DNA of 64,000 nt, taken from contig NZ_CP118480.1 of assembly GCF_030450055.1 (NCBI RefSeq), forward strand, positions 1,515,415-1,579,414, read 5' to 3'. The notes below the pieces were generated by a model, which made no database searches, was not told where the DNA came from, and saw only the letters and a list, made by a program, of their open reading frames with translations. The stretch comes from Gallaecimonas kandeliae (GTDB lineage: Bacteria; Pseudomonadota; Gammaproteobacteria; Enterobacterales; Gallaecimonadaceae). The translations under genes were made by a program, and so were the position numbers. Of this stretch, positions 38,631 through 45,683 are shown piece after piece (within the stretch, counting starts at the first letter, position 1; each line of letters begins with the position of its first letter).

Positions 38631-39843
38631 ATGGCTTGCCGGCGAAGAGCCGGCCCGCCTGCACCTGGTTGCGGCCGCCCTGTTTGGCCTGGTAGAGGGC
38701 CTTGTCGGCACTCTGGAGGAATTCCCGCTGGGTCAGGGTCTTGCTGGGGATGACGGCGGCCACTCCCAGGCTCAGGGTCACCACCGCCGGCGGTGATAGG
38801 TGATGGGGGACCGCCAGCTCCTCCACATTGCTTCGGATCCGTTCGGCGATGGTCAGGGCTTCTTCCATGTAGACGCCGGGCAGCACCACGGCGAACTCCT
38901 CGCCGCCATAGCGGGCCACCAGGCTGTCGTCCTTGCGCACGCTCTGGGCCAGGGTCCTGGCCACCTTGATCAAGCAGTCGTCCCCGGCCAGGTGGCCGTA
39001 GTGGTCGTTGTACTGTTTGAAGTGGTCGATGTCGCAGATGATGACGGACAGGGGCAACTTGTGCTGCTGGCAATGGCGCCAGGTCTGATGGATAAAGTGG
39101 TTGAAGTGGCGGCGGTTGGCGACCTTGGTGAGGCCGTCCAGGTTGCTGAGCTTGGCCAGGCTTTCGTTGTGGCACAACAAGAGGGCATTCTGCTCGGCCA
39201 GTTTGGCCTGCAGCAGGAAGGCCTGGCGGGCACTCTTTTCCTGGTGGTAGCAGATCATCATGCCGACGACGTTGGCCCCCATGAAAAAGATCTGGTTGGC
39301 CACCACCATGTTGAAGCTTGCCTCGTGGATAATGAACTCCATGATTTCGTAAAGCAGCACCAGTGACCAGCAGCAGAAACTGGCCACCGAAAAGCGCAGT
39401 TTGGCCAGGCCATAGCCGACCATGAACACCAGCAGCAGGCCGGCGTAGTAGGGGTAGGAGTCGGGCTTTTTGGTCAAGGTGGCGAGGTAGATGACGCAGA
39501 CGCCCCCCAGGATCAAGAGTATGGCCAGGGACGTCTGGTAAAAGGGCATGAAATGGCGATGGTAGGAAAAGGCCAGCACCGACAGCCCCGCCGGCAGGAA
39601 GATGCCGAAGCGGCAAACCCAGGCCTCGAACAGCTTGTCCGGCAGCACCAGCAGGTCCAGCGCGGCGAAGAGGCAAAAGTAGATGATACCGAAGCAGATG
39701 GCCACCCTGGCCTGGCTCAGGGTGCTGTGGAAATAGGCTTCCCTGAAGGCACGTTCCAGCCCAGCCTCACGGCCCTGGAAGTGCAAGGTAAAGGTATTCA
39801 GCCCCTTAATTTGATGTTGTGATACAGAGGTTTCAGCCATCAT
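38629..39843 (-). CDS. Membrane-bound GGDEF diguanylate cyclase
   Basis: About 404 residues. Six predicted transmembrane helices fill residues 45-225. A short coiled coil leads to a GGDEF domain with DGLTKVANRR, CDIDHFKQYNDHYGH and active site ARYGGEEFAVV, so it probably makes cyclic-di-GMP. RKDD lies one residue out of register for the usual RxxD inhibitory site, so product inhibition may be absent. The start is uncertain between the tandem ATGs at 39843/39840 and longer forms to 39861 or 39897. It faces the next gene divergently. Confidence 0.88.
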   Translation of the reverse strand: MMAETSVSQHQIKGLNTFTLHFQGREAGLERAFREAYFHSTLSQARVAICFGIIYFCLFAALDLLVLPDKLFEAWVCRFGIFLPAGLSVLAFSYHRHFMPFYQTSLAILLILGGVCVIYLATLTKKPDSYPYYAGLLLVFMVGYGLAKLRFSVASFCCWSLVLLYEIMEFIIHEASFNMVVANQIFFMGANVVGMMICYHQEKSARQAFLLQAKLAEQNALLLCHNESLAKLSNLDGLTKVANRRHFNHFIHQTWRHCQQHKLPLSVIICDIDHFKQYNDHYGHLAGDDCLIKVARTLAQSVRKDDSLVARYGGEEFAVVLPGVYMEEALTIAERIRSNVEELAVPHHLSPPAVVTLSLGVAAVIPSKTLTQREFLQSADKALYQAKQGGRNQVQAGRLFAGKP

Positions 39844-39935
39844 CCCCGTTTGACCGTTCATTTCTGAACCGGTACTCCAAAGACAAGTCACCATCAAGAT
39901 CGTATGATGTGGCCGTCCAAATGCCTGGAGGACCC

Positions 39936-40394
39936 ATGAATCACTATAGCCAATCTGCTAATAAAGCCCTTGTATTTGCTGCGGTCTTTTTGTGCCTGAT
40001 CTTGGCCGTCATAGGGGGCTGGCGTTGGCAGGTGGGCCAGGGCTATGGGATCTGGGTGCTGGGGATCTTTGCCGGCCTCGGGGCCATCTTCGCCCTGGCG
40101 CTGTTCAAGCGCTGCATGTGGCTGGGCGCCGACGATAAGGGGCTGACCTTGCACCACTGGTTCAGCAAGGCGACGCTGCCCTGGTCCGATATCGAAAGCC
40201 TGGGACTGGTGTATCACCATCTGTTCCCCTCTGTAGGCCTTTGCCTGACCGAAGCCGGCAAGGCCAAATGGCCGGGCCGCCTCTATGACAGAGAGATCAT
40301 GCATGTGGACGCCGCCCTGCCTGTCTGGTTGGCCGCCAGGGCCGATCAGGTCCTTGCCAGGCTCAAGGCCTGCCAGGGTGAAACAGAGCGTTGA
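39936..40394 (+). CDS. Small two-helix membrane protein of unknown function
   Basis: A 152-residue protein with two transmembrane helices (FAAVFLCLILAVIGGW and IWVLGIFAGLGAIFALALF). A soluble C-terminal domain resembles bacterial PH-like domains (DDKGLTLHHWFSKATLPWSDI). I do not recognise the family. I chose ATG 39936, which has GGAGGA close upstream, over a longer frame reaching 39819. It lies alone ahead of the MBL gene. Confidence 0.7.
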   Translation: MNHYSQSANKALVFAAVFLCLILAVIGGWRWQVGQGYGIWVLGIFAGLGAIFALALFKRCMWLGADDKGLTLHHWFSKATLPWSDIESLGLVYHHLFPSVGLCLTEAGKAKWPGRLYDREIMHVDAALPVWLAARADQVLARLKACQGETER

Positions 40395-40451
40395 GGCGTT
40401 GTCTTGGCCCTTTGATGGGTTAACATCGCTGCTGAGACTCAGATAACCGAC

Positions 40452-41102
40452 ATGCCCATGGAATTCATCGTTATCCCCGTGACCCCCTTTGCCCAGAACT
40501 GCACCCTGGTGTGGTGCAGCGAGACAAAGGCGGCGGCCGTCATAGATCCAGGCGGCGAGCCCGACAAGATCCTGGTCAAGGCCAAAGCGCTTGGCCTGAA
40601 CCTCGAGGCCATCTGGCTGACCCACGGCCATCTCGACCACGTGGGCGCCGCCGGCGATCTCAAGGCCAGCCTGGGCCTGCCCATCATAGGCCCCCAGAAG
40701 GAAGACGACTTCTGGCTGAGCCGCCTTGGCGATCAGGCCAGGATGTTCGGTTTCCCCGAGCCCACCTTGTTCAAGCCGGACCGTTATCTCGACCAGGGCG
40801 ACAAGCTGCCCCTTGGCAAGCTCGAGTTCGAGGTGCTCCATTGCCCTGGCCATACCCCTGGCCACCTGGTGTTCTTCAACCGCCAACATCAGTGGGCACA
40901 GGTGGGGGACGTGATTTTCAAGGGCTCCATAGGCCGCACCGATTTTCCCATGGGTAACCAGCAGCAGCTGCTGGAAGCCATCCGAAGCCGCGTCTTCCCC
41001 CTGGGGGATGAGGTACGCTTTGTGCCGGGGCATGGCCCCATGTCGACCCTGGGGGAGGAGCGCCGCTCCAATCCCTTCGTGGCCGATCACCGTTTTGGTT
41101 AA
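40452..41102 (+). CDS. MBL-fold metallohydrolase (glyoxalase II/YcbL-like)
   Basis: A 216-residue metallo-beta-lactamase fold enzyme. The metal ligands are seen in THGHLDHVGAAG (HxHxDH), HCPGHTPGH, VGDVIF and a late GHGP. The short length without the C-terminal glyoxalase II domain fits the YcbL type, a hydroxyacylglutathione hydrolase-like enzyme. The start may be ATG 40452 or ATG 40458. tesB follows after 12 bases, so the two are probably co-transcribed. Confidence 0.9.
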   Translation: MPMEFIVIPVTPFAQNCTLVWCSETKAAAVIDPGGEPDKILVKAKALGLNLEAIWLTHGHLDHVGAAGDLKASLGLPIIGPQKEDDFWLSRLGDQARMFGFPEPTLFKPDRYLDQGDKLPLGKLEFEVLHCPGHTPGHLVFFNRQHQWAQVGDVIFKGSIGRTDFPMGNQQQLLEAIRSRVFPLGDEVRFVPGHGPMSTLGEERRSNPFVADHRFG

Positions 41103-41114
41103 GGAAAAACCCTT

Positions 41115-41987
41115 ATGTCTAAGGTACTGAACGAACTGCTCTCCTTGCTGGAACTGGAGCCTGTTGAACAGGGCATCTTCCGCGGCCAGAGCCAGGATCT
41201 GGGCTTCCCGGCCCTGTTTGGCGGCCAGGTGCTGGGCCAGGCCATGAGCGCCGCCCAGGCCACCGTCGGGGAAGGGCGCATCGCCCACTCCCTCCATGCC
41301 TATTTCCTGGAAGCCGGGGACGCCAAGAGCCCCGTGGTCTACCTGGTGGAGAACCTGCGCGACGGCGGTACCTTCTCCACCCGCCGCATCAAGGCGGTGC
41401 AGCACGGCCGGGCCATCTTCGCCCTGACCGCCTCCTTCCAGGTGCCTGAAGTGGGCTTCGAACACCAGGACGAGATGCCGGCGGTGCCTGGCCCAGAGGG
41501 GCTCAAGAGCGAGCGGGAACTGGCCGAGCCTTTGGCCGAGCGCCTGCCCAAGCGCATCCTCGAGAACTTCCTCACCGAGATGCCCATAGAGATGCGGCCC
41601 GTGGTCTTCCATGACCCCACGGCGCCGGTGACGGCCGAGCCGGTACGTTACGTCTGGATCAAGGCCAACGGCCTGATGCCGGACGATCCCAGGGTGCACC
41701 AGTACCTGCTGGCCTATGCCTCCGACTTCAACTTCCTGCCCACGGCCCTGCAGCCCCATGGCCGTTCCTACATGGATCCCAGCCTGCAGGTGGCGTCCAT
41801 CGACCACGCCATGTGGTTCCACCGGGATTTTCGCATGGACGACTGGCTGCTGTACGTGGTGAAAAGCTCCACCGCCAGCGGCGGCCGCGGCCTGGTGCGG
41901 GGCCAGTTCTTCGACCGCGAGGGCCGGCTGGTTGCCTCCAGCCAGCAGGAAGGTTTGATACGACAAAGAAAGCCCAGGGAAGCCTGA
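41115..41987 (+). CDS. tesB: Acyl-CoA thioesterase II
   Basis: A 290-residue double-hotdog thioesterase that hydrolyses medium- and long-chain acyl-CoA. The N-terminal half has FGGQVLGQAMSAAQ and the C-terminal half SIDHAMWFHRDFRMDDWLLY, containing the catalytic Asp. AAGGA precedes ATG 41115. From base 41801 its last 62 codons form the first copy of the 232-base tandem array described separately. The gene itself is intact and full length. Confidence 0.95.
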   Translation: MSKVLNELLSLLELEPVEQGIFRGQSQDLGFPALFGGQVLGQAMSAAQATVGEGRIAHSLHAYFLEAGDAKSPVVYLVENLRDGGTFSTRRIKAVQHGRAIFALTASFQVPEVGFEHQDEMPAVPGPEGLKSERELAEPLAERLPKRILENFLTEMPIEMRPVVFHDPTAPVTAEPVRYVWIKANGLMPDDPRVHQYLLAYASDFNFLPTALQPHGRSYMDPSLQVASIDHAMWFHRDFRMDDWLLYVVKSSTASGGRGLVRGQFFDREGRLVASSQQEGLIRQRKPREA

Positions 41988-42004
41988 GCTAAGCCGTAAA
42001 CGAA

Positions 42005-42026
42005 AAAGGCGCCACTAGGCGCCTTT
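42005..42026. terminator. tesB terminator, copy 1
   Basis: AAAGGCGCC-ACTA-GGCGCCTTT, part of repeat unit 1, directly after the intact tesB stop. The A and T flanks make it bidirectional. Confidence 0.85.
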
Positions 42027-42042
42027 CTCATGCGACCACGCC

Positions 42043-42219
42043 ATGTGGTTCCACCGGGATTTTCGCATGGACGACTGGCTGCTGTACGTGGTGAAAAGCT
42101 CCACCGCCAGCGGCGGCCGTGGCCTGGTGCGGGGCCAGTTCTTCGACCGCGAGGGCCGGCTGGTGGCCTCCAGCCAGCAGGAAGGTTTGATACGGCAAAG
42201 AAAGCCCAGGGAAGCCTGA
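42043..42219 (+). pseudogene. Duplicated tesB C-terminal fragment, copy 2
   Basis: An open 58-codon remnant in the original tesB frame, from MWFHRDFRMDDW to RQRKPREA and stop, identical in protein sequence to the tesB end. It has no ribosome binding site and follows a terminator, so it is unlikely to be expressed. Confidence 0.85.
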
Positions 42220-42236
42220 GCAAAGCCGTAAACGAA

Positions 42237-42258
42237 AAAGGCGCCACTAGGCGCCTTT
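42237..42258. terminator. tesB terminator, copy 2
   Basis: The same AAAGGCGCC-ACTA-GGCGCCTTT hairpin, 232 bases after the first. Confidence 0.8.
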
Positions 42259-42274
42259 CTCATGCGACCACGCC

Positions 42275-42451
42275 ATGTGGTTCCACCGGGATTTTCGCAT
42301 GGACGACTGGCTGCTGTACGTGGTGAAAAGCTCCACCGCCAGCGGCGGCCGCGGCCTGGTGCGGGGCCAGTTCTTCGACCGCGAGGGCCGGCTGGTGGCC
42401 TCCAGCCAGCAGGAAGGTTTGATACGGCAAAGAAAGCCCAGGGAAGCCTGA
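42275..42451 (+). pseudogene. Duplicated tesB C-terminal fragment, copy 3
   Basis: A second 58-codon remnant encoding the same peptide as copy 2 and the tesB tail, again without a ribosome binding site. Confidence 0.85.
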
Positions 42452-42468
42452 GCAAAGCCGTAAACGAA

Positions 42469-42490
42469 AAAGGCGCCACTAGGCGCCTTT
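42469..42490. terminator. tesB terminator, copy 3, shared with the MFS gene
   Basis: The last copy of the hairpin, ending 4 bases before the stop of the convergent MFS gene. It is likely the original junction between the two genes and usable from both sides. Confidence 0.82.
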
Positions 42491-42493
42491 TGC

Positions 42494-43636
42494 TTATTCG
42501 CTGACGGGTCTCAGGCCCCGGCACAGCCAGAGCGCAGGGGCCCCCAGCACGGCCATGGCCAGGAAGGCCTTGCCGCCCCAGTCCTCATAGAGGGCGCCTG
42601 TGACCAGCATCATGGCCGCTACCGCCAGGCTGAGGCCGAAGGCCGAGTAGAGGGCCTGGGTGCCGACCCCATAATGGGCCGGGATCTCCTTGGATATAAA
42701 GCGGATCGCCCCCAGATGGGAGAGGGTGAAGGTCACCCCGTGCAGGGCCTGGAGCAGTATCAGCTGCCAGAGCTGGTCGGCAAAGGCGGTGCCTGTCCAG
42801 CGCACCATGACGGCGATGGCCCCCAAACTCAGCAACCAGGCGGCGCTCTGGCGGCCGAAGAGGCGCTTGGCGAAGTAGAAGACCGCCACTTCCACCACCA
42901 CGCCCCAGCTCCACAGGGCCCCAATGGTGCCGGGGCTGATCCCCTGCTTCTGCCAGTAGAGGGCCGAGAAGCCGTAGTAGGCGGCGTGGCTGCCCTGGAT
43001 ACACATGGTGATCAGCACGAAGCGGCGCACCATGGGCTTCTTGAGCAGGGCCCACCAGCTCTTGGCGGCCTGGGCCGCGGGCCCGTCGGTGAGCGGCACC
43101 GACATGGCCGGCAGGGTGCCGAGGAACATCAGCAGTTGGGTGGCCAGCAGGCACCAGAGCACCGCCTCGCTGCCCCAGAGGCCGGTGATGGTGCCCATGG
43201 CGGTGGACATCACCACGAAGGCGATGGAACCCCAGAGCCGGACCTTGCCGTAGTCCATGCCGATCTGCGCCACCAACCGGGTGGCCATGGCGTCACTGAT
43301 CGGCACCAGCGGCGAGTAGAGCAGGGAACCGAGCAGGGTCAGCCCCAGCAGCAGCGGCAGGCTCTGGGGCAACAGGAAGCCGCAGAAGATGAGCAGGGTG
43401 CTAAGGGCCAGCAGCCGGCTGGCCGGCAGCAGCTGCTCGGAGCGCTTGATGCGGGTGGTGATGAACAAAGAACCCAGGGCCCGGGTGCCTTGGGCGACGC
43501 CCAGCAGCAGGCCGATGATGGCGGGGGTGAGGTTCTGGCCCTTGAGCCAGAGCGACCAGAACGGCAGGTAGATCCCCCAACCCAGGAAAAAATGCACGTA
43601 GAACAGCGACAACCAGCGCGAAGGGGGGAGGGTCAT
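42494..43636 (-). CDS. MFS transporter (HcaT/LacY-like MFS_1)
   Basis: A 380-residue protein with 12 hydrophobic helices, opening MTLPPSRWLSLFYVHFFLGW. The family motif is YGKVRLWGSIAFVVMS after helix 4, and HAAYYGFSALYWQKQGIS begins the second half, as in the 3-phenylpropionate permease/nucleoside symporter-like group. I chose ATG 43636 (AAGGA 7 bases upstream); a longer start at 43708 adds a polar tail not found in the family. Substrate unknown. Confidence 0.87.
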   Translation of the reverse strand: MTLPPSRWLSLFYVHFFLGWGIYLPFWSLWLKGQNLTPAIIGLLLGVAQGTRALGSLFITTRIKRSEQLLPASRLLALSTLLIFCGFLLPQSLPLLLGLTLLGSLLYSPLVPISDAMATRLVAQIGMDYGKVRLWGSIAFVVMSTAMGTITGLWGSEAVLWCLLATQLLMFLGTLPAMSVPLTDGPAAQAAKSWWALLKKPMVRRFVLITMCIQGSHAAYYGFSALYWQKQGISPGTIGALWSWGVVVEVAVFYFAKRLFGRQSAAWLLSLGAIAVMVRWTGTAFADQLWQLILLQALHGVTFTLSHLGAIRFISKEIPAHYGVGTQALYSAFGLSLAVAAMMLVTGALYEDWGGKAFLAMAVLGAPALWLCRGLRPVSE

Positions 43637-43744
43637 GACAACATCCTTGAAGGCGGGGGCGCCGATCTTGGCGGCTGTTTTGCACTGGGTCAAGGCGCTC
43701 CCTGCCAAGAGATGCCAAGCTAAGGCAAAAAGGAGAAGGCATTC

Positions 43745-44734
43745 ATGTACGACATGGTCACCCTGGGCTCGGCGACAGTGGATCTGTTCGCCGATACCGA
43801 TTCAGAACTGGTGCAGATCGAAACCAGCCACAGCCTGGAAAAGCTCATCGCTTATCCCCTTGGGGGCAAGATCCTGGTCAAGCACCTCAACGTCACCATA
43901 GGGGGCGGTGGCACCAATACGGCCGTGGCCTTCGCCCGCCAGGGGCTCAAGACCGCTTACCTCGGCAAGCTGGGAGATGACGCCCAGGGCCAGCAGGTGT
44001 TGGACGAGTTGCAAAGGGAAGGGGTGGATTTCATCGGGGCAAGGGGTGGCCAGACAGGGCTGTCGGTGATCCTCGATTCCATCCATGACGACAGGACCAT
44101 CCTTGCCTTCAAGGGCGCCAACGACCACCTGAGCCTGGACGAGGCCAAGCTGCCAGAGAGCCGCTGGCTCTACTGTTCGGCCATGCTGGGCGAGAGCCTG
44201 GACACCCTCAAGGCCGTGGTGGCGACTGCCCAGGCAAAAGTGGCCTTCAACCCCTCCAGCTACCTGGCCCGCCAGGGCATAGCCGCCCTCCAGCCCATCC
44301 TTGACCACCTGGAAGTGCTGGTGCTGAACAAGGAGGAGAGCGCCATGTTGCTGGGCCTCGACGAACACGAGCAGCAGGACATGGCCGAGCTGCTCAAGGC
44401 CCTGGCCGCCAGGCTGGCGGTGCCGGTCATCGCCATCACCGATGGCAACCAGGGGGTGCTGGCCACCGACAGGGTCAAGAGGGTGGGAGCCAAGCCCAGG
44501 GCGAACCTTGCCATAGTGGAAACCACGGGGGCAGGGGACGCCTTCGCCAGCGGTCTGGTGGCGAGCCTTGCCAAAGGGGAGGGGCTGGCGGCAGCGGTCA
44601 GGGGCGGCATGTGCAACGCCGAGTCGGTGCTGGCCTATCAGGGTGCCAAGAACCGGCTGCTCACCGCAAACGAACTGGCAGGCGCCCTCGAGGTCGACCA
44701 GCGGGAGCTGACGGAAAGCCGCTGGCCGGGCTGA
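43745..44734 (+). CDS. PfkB-family carbohydrate kinase
   Basis: A 329-residue ribokinase-fold enzyme. VTIGGGGTNTAVAFARQGL is the N-terminal PfkB signature. ETTGAGDAFASGLVASLA is the second signature with the catalytic Asp and anion hole. A strong AAGGAG precedes ATG 43745. It is transcribed divergently from the MFS gene, so the transporter might supply its sugar (inference). The exact sugar cannot be told by eye. Confidence 0.9.
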   Translation: MYDMVTLGSATVDLFADTDSELVQIETSHSLEKLIAYPLGGKILVKHLNVTIGGGGTNTAVAFARQGLKTAYLGKLGDDAQGQQVLDELQREGVDFIGARGGQTGLSVILDSIHDDRTILAFKGANDHLSLDEAKLPESRWLYCSAMLGESLDTLKAVVATAQAKVAFNPSSYLARQGIAALQPILDHLEVLVLNKEESAMLLGLDEHEQQDMAELLKALAARLAVPVIAITDGNQGVLATDRVKRVGAKPRANLAIVETTGAGDAFASGLVASLAKGEGLAAAVRGGMCNAESVLAYQGAKNRLLTANELAGALEVDQRELTESRWPG

Positions 44735-44741
44735 AGAAAAG

Positions 44742-44767
44742 ACAAAGCCGGCGATTGCCGGCTTTGT
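44742..44767. terminator. Bidirectional terminator between the PfkB kinase and yciK
   Basis: ACAAAGCCGGC-GATT-GCCGGCTTTGT, an 11-bp perfect stem between two convergent genes. A-rich flank on the left; no long T-run on the right. Confidence 0.7.
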
Positions 44768-44769
44768 GC

Positions 44770-45513
44770 TTACTTGGGCTGGGCGTCGATGCTCTGGCCG
44801 TTGACGTTCTTGCTGTCAGGGCCCATCAGGTAGAGGTAGAGGGGCATGAGGTCGGCCGGCGTCTTCAAGGTCATGGGATCTTCGCCGGGGAAGGCCTGGG
44901 CGCGCATGGCGGTGCGGGTACCGCCGGGGTTGATGCAGTTGACCCGCAGCGGCCCCTTGCTGTTCTCGTCGGCCAGAACCTGCATCATGCCTTCGGTTGC
45001 GAACTTTGACACCGCATAGGCGCCCCAGTAAGCGCGGCCCTTCTTGCCCACCCCGGAGCTGGTGAAGATCAGCCGGCCGTCTTCGCTTGCCTTCAGCAGC
45101 GGCAGCAGGGCGCGGGTCATGTGGAAGGTGGCGTCCACATTGATCTTCATCACCCTGTCCCAGCACTTGTCTTCGATCTGCTCGAAAGGCCCCAGCACCC
45201 CCAGATCCCCTGCGTTCATCAGGGCGCCGTCCAGGTGCCCGAACTGGTTTTCGATGGTGGCGGCCATGTCGCGGTAGTGCTGGTCCGTGGCCCCCAGCAT
45301 GTCCAGGGGAATGATGGCCGGCTGGGGGCAGCCTGCCGCTTCAATCTCATCGTAGAGGCTTTCCAGGGCCGGCACGTTGCGGCCCAGCAGTATCAGGGTG
45401 GCGCCATGTTTTGCGTATTGCAGGGCGGCCTCCCTGCCTATGCCTTTGCTGGCACCTGTGACCAGGATCACCCGGCCGTCGAGGAGGTGGGGACTGGGCT
45501 GGTAGTCGAGCAT
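44770..45513 (-). CDS. yciK: YciK-like short-chain dehydrogenase
   Basis: A 247-residue SDR. The NAD(P) motif is TGASKGIGREAAL, and NAGDLG, SSGVGKKGRAYWGAYAVSK (catalytic Ser, Tyr, Lys) and NPGGTRTAMRAQAFPGEDP follow. The last motif and MTLKTPADLMPLYLYLMG are typical of YciK. I chose ATG 45513, which has AAGGA 5 bases before it. The physiological substrate of YciK is unknown. Confidence 0.9.
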   Translation of the reverse strand: MLDYQPSPHLLDGRVILVTGASKGIGREAALQYAKHGATLILLGRNVPALESLYDEIEAAGCPQPAIIPLDMLGATDQHYRDMAATIENQFGHLDGALMNAGDLGVLGPFEQIEDKCWDRVMKINVDATFHMTRALLPLLKASEDGRLIFTSSGVGKKGRAYWGAYAVSKFATEGMMQVLADENSKGPLRVNCINPGGTRTAMRAQAFPGEDPMTLKTPADLMPLYLYLMGPDSKNVNGQSIDAQPK

Positions 45514-45683
45514 AAGGGTCCTTTTAGGCTTTGCCGTGGGAAAATGTGACCAAGCCACAATTTATTCGCCAAAGCGGGCTTGTGACAGAATTTTCACGAA
45601 ATGTTTGGAAAAGTCCGACCAGTAAGATAACGTAATCGGCCAATGGTCAACTAAATAAAAAACAACCATTTTTGGGGAGAATC

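Larger units (their letters stand above)
41801..42490 (+). repeat. 232-bp tandem repeat of the tesB 3' end plus terminator, three copies
   Basis: Copies begin at 41801, 42033 and 42265 with a period of exactly 232 bases; the third lacks the last 6. Copy 1 is the real tesB tail. Copies 2 and 3 differ from it at three shared sites (GTT to GTG, CGA to CGG, GAGCTAAG to GAGCAAAG), and copy 2 has one private change (CGC to CGT). All changes inside the coding part are synonymous. The six bases CTCATG occur at both internal junctions but at neither outer edge. Confidence 0.97.

Noticed and set aside
39819..39935. N-terminal extension of the small membrane protein gene to 39819
   Set aside because: The extension lacks a ribosome binding site and overlaps the divergent cyclase start, whereas ATG 39936 has a close GGAGGA.
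41801..42490. Assembly error as the cause of the tesB repeat
   Set aside because: The copies carry distinct single-base differences and a defined junction filler, which simple mis-assembly would not create, though long reads should confirm it.
42030..42504. 98- and 80-codon frames starting MRPRHVVPPGF, and minus-strand frames crossing the tesB repeat
   Set aside because: They arise from out-of-frame reading of the duplicated tesB tail and repeat identically with the array.
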